Below are positions 14,204-19,348 of a stretch of DNA of 19,348 nt, one piece after another. Made by a program: the position numbers and the translations under genes. Position 1 is the stretch's first letter, and every line of letters starts with the position of its first letter. Origin of the DNA: JBDSYA01 sp039925865 (GTDB taxonomy: Bacteria; Bacteroidota; Ignavibacteria; Tepidaquicellales; Tepidaquicellaceae); assembly GCA_039925865.1 (NCBI GenBank), contig JBDSYA010000069.1:1-19348 (forward strand), given 5' to 3'. Under the pieces are notes generated by a model, which was not told where the DNA came from, ran no database searches, and worked only from the letters and a program-made list of their open reading frames with translations.

Positions 14204-14770
14204 TTGAAAACAAGCAACGTGAAATATTTTATAATAACCTTTGCCTTTGTATGTTTATTTTTTTCAACGGAAGTATTTTCCCAGGTGAAGCTTGGATTTG
14301 TTGATAGTGAAACAATATTAAAACAGTTGCCGGAAGCGCAGAAAGTACAGGCTGAACTGGAAGGAATGCAAACACTTTATCTTGATACAATTCAGGGTAA
14401 AGAAACTGAAATAAAATCTAAGGCAGAAACCTTCAAAACAAAATATGACGATGCTCAGAGCAAGGTAGAGTCAGGAGCAATCAAATCAGATGCGGAGCTA
14501 AAAGCTTTACAGGATGAGATCGGTAATATGCAGAGGGAAATACAGGCTTTAGATGAAAACTTAAGTCTGTATAAACAAAACATTCAAAGTGCACTACTAG
14601 CAAGACAGGCTGATCTTTTCAAACCCGTCAAGGAAAAGATTACAAGAACAATAGAAGATGTTGCTAAATCAATGAAAATTAATTTTGTTTTTGATAAAGC
14701 CGACGGGACTTTGCTTTATGGTGATAAGGAATTTGATATAACTTTTAAAGTTCTGGACAAACTTAAATAG
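14204..14770 (+). CDS. OmpH/Skp-family periplasmic chaperone, copy 1
   Basis: A 188-residue protein starting at TTG with a well-placed GAGGAG. The signal peptide (about 1-26, ending VFSQ) exports it to the periplasm. The mature part opens with the family signature VKLGFVDSETILKQLPEAQKVQAELE. A long charged coiled coil follows (about 50-135), the tentacle region of Skp that wraps unfolded outer-membrane proteins. It closes with the strand KINFVFDKADGTLLYGDKEFDITFKVL, which completes the trimerisation body. It is 49 nt downstream of bamA and 80 nt before a second ompH gene. The two paralogues are clearly related but diverged. Confidence 0.92.
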   Translation: MKTSNVKYFIITFAFVCLFFSTEVFSQVKLGFVDSETILKQLPEAQKVQAELEGMQTLYLDTIQGKETEIKSKAETFKTKYDDAQSKVESGAIKSDAELKALQDEIGNMQREIQALDENLSLYKQNIQSALLARQADLFKPVKEKITRTIEDVAKSMKINFVFDKADGTLLYGDKEFDITFKVLDKLK

Positions 14771-14801
14771 TTTTCGGATACTGTTTTTTGATAAGTAATT
14801 T

Positions 14802-14827
14802 TGCCTGCCTGCATACGCGAGCAGGCA
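14802..14827 (+). terminator. GC-rich hairpin between the two ompH genes
   Basis: TGCCTGC pairs with GCAGGCA (14821-14827). The left arm exists in two overlapping registers (14802-14808 or 14806-14812), giving loops of 12 or 8 nt. TTTTAATATTT follows, so it could act as a weak or partial intrinsic terminator that lowers expression of the genes from the second ompH on. Alternatively it is a copy of a dispersed GC-rich repeat. Confidence 0.45.
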
Positions 14828-14850
14828 TTTTAATATTTAAACTTCAAAAT

Positions 14851-15384
14851 ATGAATAACCATAAATCTGTAATAATTTTTTTTTCATTTATAATATTTGC
14901 ATTTACCTTTGTAACGGAAAGCATAGCACAAACTAAGGTTGGTTATATTGATTCAAAAAGAATACTTGAATCCATGCAGGAGTCAAGGGATGCCAAACAG
15001 CGACTGGATAATTTGGTAACACAATGGCAAACTGATCTGAAAACACTTCAGGATAGCTTAAAAAACATTAAGGATGATTATGAAAAGAAGAAATTAATAC
15101 TGACCGACCAGCTTAAACAACAGACAGAAAAACAGATCTCCGACATTGATGCAACTGTTATTAATTTCAACGTTCAGAAATTTGGCGAGACCGGGGAATA
15201 TTTTCAAAAACAAACTGAATTTATGAAGCCTGTTCAGGACCGTATATTTAAAGCAATTGAAAAAGTTGCCAAAGACGGAAATTACGATTACGTTTTTGAC
15301 AGAAGCAGTGAAATATTGCTTTTATATGTAAATGAGAATTATGACCTTACCGCCAAGGTAATTAGTGAAATCGAAGGTAAATAA
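14851..15384 (+). CDS. OmpH/Skp-family periplasmic chaperone, copy 2
   Basis: A 178-residue protein with signal peptide MNNHKSVIIFFSFIIFAFTF, ending near ESIAQ. The mature N-terminus TKVGYIDSKRILESMQESRDAKQRLD is the OmpH signature, followed by a charged coiled coil (about 55-120) and the C-terminal strand YDYVFDRSSEILLLYVNENYDLTAKV. I chose the ATG at 14851. An open frame from 14788 would translate through the GC-rich hairpin and put 21 unrelated residues before the signal peptide. Its TAA overlaps the lpxD ATG (TAATG), so the two are translationally coupled. The pair of ompH genes may make homo- or heterotrimers. Confidence 0.92.
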   Translation: MNNHKSVIIFFSFIIFAFTFVTESIAQTKVGYIDSKRILESMQESRDAKQRLDNLVTQWQTDLKTLQDSLKNIKDDYEKKKLILTDQLKQQTEKQISDIDATVINFNVQKFGETGEYFQKQTEFMKPVQDRIFKAIEKVAKDGNYDYVFDRSSEILLLYVNENYDLTAKVISEIEGK

Positions 15385-16406
15385 TGAAACTTGAGGAAAT
15401 TGCTTTATATTTAAATGGTAAAGTAGAAGGAGATAAAAGTATAAATTTAACTGCAGTCGGAAAGATTGATTCGGCAGTAAAGAATGAAATTACTTTTATC
15501 TCTAATCCTATTTATGAAAAGTTTTTCAATGACACGAATGCCGGTGCAGTAATAGTTTCAAATGATTTTGAAATAAAACGAAAAAGAGATGATATTTCAA
15601 TAATAAGAGTAGATGATCCCTATCTTTCTTTTTTGAAACTGCTTGAAAAATTTAATGAAAGTAACGAGAGTGATCTTACAGGGATAGCTGATAATTGCTC
15701 TATTGGTGAAGACACTATACTTGGGGATCATGTTTACATTGGCAGCTTTGTCTCAATTGGAAAAAATTGTAAAATCGGGGAAGGCACTAAAATTTATTCA
15801 CATACAACAATTGAGAGTGGGTCTGTGTTAGGAAATAATTGCAATATTTACCCAAATGTTACTATCTATAAATTTTGTGAGATCGGAAATAATGTGATCA
15901 TTCATTCAGGTGCTGTTATTGGGTCTGATGGTTTTGGATTTGCAAAACAAAATGATAATACTTATAAAAAGATACCTCAGACAGGAAATGTTGTTATTGA
16001 AGATGATGTTGAAATCGGATCAAACACCTGCATTGACAGGGCCACACTAGGAGAAACGAGAATCTGCCGCGGAGTCAAACTAGATAATCAAATACAGATA
16101 GCTCATAATGTAGTAATAGGGGAAGATACTGTAATCGCAGCACAGGTAGGAATTGCCGGATCAACAAAAATTGGAAAAAGATGTATGATCGGCGGCCAAT
16201 CCGGATTTGTAGGACATATAACTATTTGCGATGATGTTATAATCGGTGCATCTGCAGGAGTTTCAAAATCAATTGATAAGCCCGGTGTCTACATTGGTTA
16301 CAGGGCACGTAGTCAAAGGGAAAGTCTTTTGACAGATATCAGCATTAGAAATTTACAAAAGCTTGAAAATAAAGTTAAAGTGATCGAACAAAAGTTTTCT
16401 AAATAA
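15384..16406 (+). CDS. lpxD: UDP-3-O-(3-hydroxyacyl)glucosamine N-acyltransferase
   Basis: LpxD adds the second 3-hydroxyacyl chain, from acyl-ACP, to the 2-amino group in the third step of lipid A synthesis. The 340-residue protein has an N-terminal uridine-binding domain (about 1-98), including NEITFISNPIYEKFF. A left-handed beta-helix of hexapeptide repeats follows (about 100-310; IGxx and VxIG turns), containing GSDGFGFA (180-187) and the catalytic His241 in QIQIAHNVVIG. A C-terminal helix follows (about 318-338). The start ATG overlaps the previous stop by 1 nt, and the stop is 9 nt before lpxC/fabZ. The gene order bamA-ompH-ompH-lpxD-lpxC/fabZ is a compact lipid A and outer-membrane unit. 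Confidence 0.97.
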   Translation: MKLEEIALYLNGKVEGDKSINLTAVGKIDSAVKNEITFISNPIYEKFFNDTNAGAVIVSNDFEIKRKRDDISIIRVDDPYLSFLKLLEKFNESNESDLTGIADNCSIGEDTILGDHVYIGSFVSIGKNCKIGEGTKIYSHTTIESGSVLGNNCNIYPNVTIYKFCEIGNNVIIHSGAVIGSDGFGFAKQNDNTYKKIPQTGNVVIEDDVEIGSNTCIDRATLGETRICRGVKLDNQIQIAHNVVIGEDTVIAAQVGIAGSTKIGKRCMIGGQSGFVGHITICDDVIIGASAGVSKSIDKPGVYIGYRARSQRESLLTDISIRNLQKLENKVKVIEQKFSK

Positions 16407-16415
16407 AAATTTACA

Positions 16416-17822
16416 ATGTTAGAAAAACAAAGGACAATAAAGCACTCTGTTACTTTGTCGGGTGTGGGACTGCACACCGGCAACAAATCCAATATGACAT
16501 TCCGACCGGCAGAAGAAAATTATGGAATAAAATTTAAAAGAACAGATCTGCCTGACTCTCCGGAAATTCCCGCCGACATAGATCATGTGATCGACATTTC
16601 AAGGGGGACTACGATCGCTAAAAACGGAGCAGAAGTTCACACAGTTGAGCATGTACTTGCGAGTATTATGGGTTGTGAGATCGATAACATCATTGTTGAG
16701 ATTGATTCTAATGAACCTCCTATTATGGATGGGAGCGCCAAGGATTATGTAGAGACTCTGAGAAAGGCTGAAATCGTTGAGCAGGAGGCAAAGAGAGACT
16801 ATCTGATAATTGAAGATACTGTTCATTACCATGATGATAAAAATAATGTTGATATTGTTGCTCTTCCATTGAAGGATGATTTCAGAATTTCTGTAATGAT
16901 TGATTATAATAACCCCGCACTTGGTGTTCAGCATACCGGATTATTTAATCTCCAAAAAGAATTTGAAAAAGAATTTGCTCCGTCCCGAACTTTTTGCTTT
17001 TTGAGTGAAATAGAATTTTTAAGAGAACAGGGATTGATCAAAGGAGGAGATCTTGATAATGCAATTGTAATTGTAGACCGGGAAGCAAGTGCAGAGGAAC
17101 TATTGGAAATGCAAAAAAAACTTAACATTGAAGAAAGTATCATACTTGGTTCCAACGGAACATTAAATAACCGTGAACTGCGTTTTAAGAATGAACCTGC
17201 GCGGCATAAGCTGCTTGATCTGATTGGGGATCTGGCATTAATAGGTGCTCCGGTAAAAGGACAAATACTTGCAGCGAGACCAGGGCATAAGTCAAACGTT
17301 GAGTTTACCAAAATGTTAAGAAAGCTTTATCTCCAGAAAAAGATTGAAAAGAAGTTTCATATAATGAAATCCGAAAATTGTGTCTTTGACATTGAAGCCA
17401 TCCTCGAGATCATGCCTCACCGGTATCCTTTTCTTCTTGTGGATAAGGTAATTGAAATGGAAGTTAATAACAGAATTGTCGGAATAAAAAACGTAACTTA
17501 TAACGAGCCATTCTTCCAGGGACATTTCCCAAATAAGAGAGTAATGCCGGGTGTACTGATAGTCGAAGCCATGGCTCAATGCGGGTTTATTCTCACGTTG
17601 AACTCACTTGATGATCCTCAAAACAAGATGGCTTATTTTGCTTCAATTGAAAAAGTTAAATTCAGAAAACCTGTAGTACCCGGTGATCAGTTAGTATTTG
17701 AGATGTTCTTACTTGCTTTCCGAAGAGGGATTTGTAAAATTGCCGGTAAAACTTACAAAAACTTTATAGGCGGTGAGGTGGTGTGTGAAGGAGAATTCAT
17801 GGCTGCGATCGTGGATAAATAA
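16416..17822 (+). CDS. lpxC/fabZ: Bifunctional LpxC deacetylase / FabZ (3R)-hydroxyacyl-ACP dehydratase
   Basis: A 468-residue fusion. Residues 1 to about 305 are LpxC, the zinc deacetylase of the committed lipid A step. Glu78 and His79 lie in HTVEHVLAS, and the remaining zinc ligands His264 and Asp268 in ARHKLLDLIGDLALIG. APSRTFCF and GLIKGGDLDNAIV are also conserved. Residues from about 318 to 468 are FabZ, the hot-dog dehydratase, with IMPHRYPFLLVDKV (His335), GHFPNKRVMPGVL and the catalytic Glu384 in IVEAMAQ. The basic linker (about 301-317) is short. The fusion is known from Bacteroidetes and Chlorobi and links 3-hydroxyacyl-ACP consumption by lipid A and fatty acid synthesis. lpxA, the usual next gene, is absent; the gene ends 54 nt before the convergent pgk stop. 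No clear terminator was found in that gap. Confidence 0.97.
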   Translation: MLEKQRTIKHSVTLSGVGLHTGNKSNMTFRPAEENYGIKFKRTDLPDSPEIPADIDHVIDISRGTTIAKNGAEVHTVEHVLASIMGCEIDNIIVEIDSNEPPIMDGSAKDYVETLRKAEIVEQEAKRDYLIIEDTVHYHDDKNNVDIVALPLKDDFRISVMIDYNNPALGVQHTGLFNLQKEFEKEFAPSRTFCFLSEIEFLREQGLIKGGDLDNAIVIVDREASAEELLEMQKKLNIEESIILGSNGTLNNRELRFKNEPARHKLLDLIGDLALIGAPVKGQILAARPGHKSNVEFTKMLRKLYLQKKIEKKFHIMKSENCVFDIEAILEIMPHRYPFLLVDKVIEMEVNNRIVGIKNVTYNEPFFQGHFPNKRVMPGVLIVEAMAQCGFILTLNSLDDPQNKMAYFASIEKVKFRKPVVPGDQLVFEMFLLAFRRGICKIAGKTYKNFIGGEVVCEGEFMAAIVDK

Positions 17823-17876
17823 TAATTAATAAGGAAATTTTAATTTACTCTTAAACTATATTTATCAAAATGATAC

Positions 17877-19097
17877 TTACTCCAAATCCGTAAGAGCTTC
17901 AACTCCGGGTAATTTTTTGCCTTCTAAAAATTCTAATGATGCTCCGCCGCCGGTCGATACATGTGTAACTTTATCTTTTAACTTTGCCTTTGCAATTGCA
18001 CTTGCAGAGTCTCCTCCTCCGACAATTGTTACAGCTCCTTTTTTAGTAGCATCAGCAAGAGATTTTGCGATCTCCATTGTTCCCGTTGCAAATATATCTA
18101 TTTCAAAAATTCCCATCGGACCGTTCCATATGATAGTATTAGATTTTAATATCTCTTCTTTATATTTATGAATTGTCCTTGGACCAATATCCACACCACT
18201 CCATTCATTAAAGTCCTGAGTAATACGATCTGAAAACATTTCCTTAGTTTGTGCATCTTTGTTAATTTTATCAGCCATCAGGACATCTTCAGGAAGTTCA
18301 AATTTCGTTTTTGATGATTTAACTTTTTCCAGAATTTCTTTAGCCAGTTCAACTTTGTCATTTTCAAGAATTGACTTGCCGATATTATAACCTAACGCTT
18401 TATAAAATGTAAACATCATTCCGCCCCCAATAAGAATAGTATCTGCTACATTCAGCAAATTTTCCAATACATCAATTTTGCCTGATATCTTGGATCCACC
18501 AAGTATAGCACACAAAGGTCTTTTTGGATCAGCAATAGCTGAAGTAAGATATTTCAACTCCTTCTCCATAAGATATCCTGCGGCGTTTTTATCAATGTAA
18601 TGAGTAACACCCTCAGTTGAAGCGTGAGCCCGGTGAGCTGTCCCGAAAGCATCATTGACATAAATATCTCCGTATGCTGCCAGTTTTTTTGCAAACTCAG
18701 GGTCATTCTTTTCTTCCTCTTTATAATACCTGAGATTCTCAAGCAATAAAATGTCACCGCCTTTCATAGAATTGATCACTTCTGCATTGTCTTCACCAAT
18801 ACAGTCATCGGAAAACAAAACTGGTTTATCCAGAACATTTGATAAATATTCTGCAACAGGTTTTAGAGAATTTTCTAAATTTTTTTCTCCTTTTGGCCTG
18901 CCCAGATGACTCATAAGAATACATTTTCCACCATTAGAAACAATTGCTTTTATTGTAGGAAGTGATTCAAGAATTCTTTTATCATCAGATATAACCCCAT
19001 CAGAGTCGAGCGGAACATTGAAGTCCACACGTACTAATATTTTTTTGCCATTTATTTCTTTATCCTCAATTAATTTTTGTAATGTTAATCTTGCCAT
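17877..19097 (-). CDS. pgk: Phosphoglycerate kinase
   Basis: Pgk transfers phosphate between 1,3-bisphosphoglycerate and ADP in glycolysis and gluconeogenesis. At 406 residues it is full length. The N-terminal domain shows LVRVDFNVPL (21-30), LMSHLGRPKG (61-70) and YVNDAFGTAHRAHAST. The C-terminal nucleotide domain shows LGGSKISGKIDVLENL, IWNGPMGIFE, IVGGGDSASAI and STGGGASLEFLEGKKLPGVEAL. It has an ATG start. It stands alone on the - strand, flanked upstream by a terminator and a promoter candidate, and its 3' end faces lpxC/fabZ. It is therefore a separate transcription unit and not linked to the envelope cluster. Confidence 0.98.
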   Translation of the reverse strand: MARLTLQKLIEDKEINGKKILVRVDFNVPLDSDGVISDDKRILESLPTIKAIVSNGGKCILMSHLGRPKGEKNLENSLKPVAEYLSNVLDKPVLFSDDCIGEDNAEVINSMKGGDILLLENLRYYKEEEKNDPEFAKKLAAYGDIYVNDAFGTAHRAHASTEGVTHYIDKNAAGYLMEKELKYLTSAIADPKRPLCAILGGSKISGKIDVLENLLNVADTILIGGGMMFTFYKALGYNIGKSILENDKVELAKEILEKVKSSKTKFELPEDVLMADKINKDAQTKEMFSDRITQDFNEWSGVDIGPRTIHKYKEEILKSNTIIWNGPMGIFEIDIFATGTMEIAKSLADATKKGAVTIVGGGDSASAIAKAKLKDKVTHVSTGGGASLEFLEGKKLPGVEALTDLE

Positions 19098-19128
19098 ATA
19101 ATAATTTTGATTGAATATTTTAAACTTT

Positions 19129-19136
19129 CAAAAATA
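19129..19136 (-). promoter_or_regulatory. Candidate pgk promoter, TAnnTTTG -7 element
   Basis: On the - strand TATTTTTG matches the Bacteroidetes -7 consensus TAnnTTTG and lies 31 nt upstream of the pgk ATG. It is placed between a strong terminator and the gene, where a promoter is required. A clear TTTG -33 box at 19-21 nt further upstream is not seen, so the call is moderate. Confidence 0.45.
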
Positions 19137-19168
19137 GTTTTTTGTAAAAATCATTTACATACTAATAA

Positions 19169-19201
19169 AAAACCCCTTGATCTGACAGACCAAGGGGTTT
19201 T
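19169..19201 (-). terminator. Intrinsic terminator of the T9SS-tail gene
   Basis: AAAACCCCTTG (19169-19179) pairs perfectly with CAAGGGGTTTT (19191-19201). Inside, TCTG-A-CAGA extends the stem after one A/C mismatch. On the - strand the stem is followed by further Ts, giving a U-tract, and it begins 19 nt after the stop codon of the gene at the right edge. It also insulates pgk from upstream transcription. Confidence 0.9.
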
Positions 19202-19220
19202 GTTGAAATAATTTATGATC

Positions 19221-19348
19221 TTATTTTATTAACAACATTTTCTTTGTTTCTGTAAAATCAACTGATTCGAGTCTATAGAAGTAAGTACCGCTGGTTAAAC
19301 CTGCAGCATTATATCCTACTACATAGTTACCTGCATTCTTAAATTCAT
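19221..19348 (-). CDS. C-terminal T9SS type A sorting domain of a secreted protein (5' partial)
   Basis: Only the last 41 residues are in the window, ending KKMLLIK then TAA at 19221-19223. The pattern GNYVVGYNAAGLTSGTYFYRLESVDF...TKKMLLIK is the conserved end of the Por secretion system (type IX) type A C-terminal domain. G-x-Y, GL-x-SG-x-YFYRL and a final TKKMxLxK are its hallmark. This domain directs cargo through the outer-membrane type IX translocon and is then removed. The cargo's identity lies outside the window. A strong terminator follows the stop. Confidence 0.88.
   Translation of the reverse strand, partial: EFKNAGNYVVGYNAAGLTSGTYFYRLESVDFTETKKMLLIK

Noticed and set aside
14796..14803. 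TAATTTTG as a promoter for the second ompH gene
   Set aside because: It matches TAnnTTTG but has no -33 box at the right distance, and its start point would fall inside the hairpin. It is not distinguishable from chance in AT-rich DNA.
14788..14850. Longer N-terminus for the second OmpH protein
   Set aside because: It would translate through the GC-rich hairpin and put an unrelated segment before an otherwise complete signal peptide.
16928..17311. 127-codon - strand frame inside lpxC/fabZ
   Set aside because: It is antisense to conserved LpxC motifs, with no ribosome site and Ser/Pro-rich shadow composition.
18554..18757. 67-codon - strand frame inside pgk
   Set aside because: It is an alternative frame of a strongly conserved enzyme gene on the same strand, with no independent support.
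1..19348. Defence, toxin-antitoxin, prophage or mobile-element system
   Set aside because: Every gene longer than about 100 codons is a housekeeping or envelope gene, or a known family. No integrase, transposase, nuclease/effector pair or attachment site was seen.

Overview
The window is an AT-rich stretch of bacterial chromosome that looks like a member of the Bacteroidetes/Chlorobi/Ignavibacteria assemblage, most likely Ignavibacteria-like. Three things point there: a fused LpxC-FabZ protein (16416-17822), a type IX secretion (T9SS) type A sorting tail at the right edge (19221-19348), and a Bacteroidetes-like TAnnTTTG promoter element before pgk. It is a Gram-negative with lipid A, BamA and Skp/OmpH proteins. 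Assignment to a genus is not possible from this sequence alone.

Layout. (i) 1-1476, + strand: the 3' end of a Rel/SpoT alarmone enzyme overlapping a secreted TolB-like beta-propeller gene. (ii) 1490-7285, - strand, read right to left: PHP-domain phosphatase, ribH, folC, 3-hydroxyacyl-CoA dehydrogenase, Fur-family regulator, then a 270-bp block of short tandem repeats, HAD hydrolase, acpS and a small lipoprotein. (iii) 7286-7524: divergent intergenic region. (iv) 7525-17822, + strand: ddl, ftsB/divIC-like, M42 peptidase, trpS, uppS, bamA, two ompH/skp genes, lpxD, lpxC/fabZ. (v) 17877-19097, - strand: pgk with its own promoter candidate. (vi) 19169-19348: a strong hairpin terminator and the C-terminal tail of a T9SS cargo protein.

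The + strand cluster is a coherent envelope-biogenesis unit: peptidoglycan precursor (ddl), division (FtsB-like), lipid carrier (uppS), outer-membrane protein assembly (bamA, ompH x2) and lipid A synthesis (lpxD, lpxC) plus fatty acid synthesis (fabZ). The - strand cluster mixes cofactor synthesis (ribH, folC, acpS) with acyl-CoA metabolism and a metal-responsive regulator.

I found no defence system, mobile element, CRISPR array, rRNA or tRNA, and nothing I would call a new multi-gene system. The points worth a second look are smaller. A 14-bp tandem duplication keeps the signal peptide of the TolB-like gene in frame. A composite block of 9-bp and 7-bp repeats lies between fur and the HAD gene. 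GC-rich hairpin islands share short motifs. TTG start codons are unusually frequent (6 of 20 genes whose start is visible). A 17-codon micro-ORF ends 2 nt before uppS.
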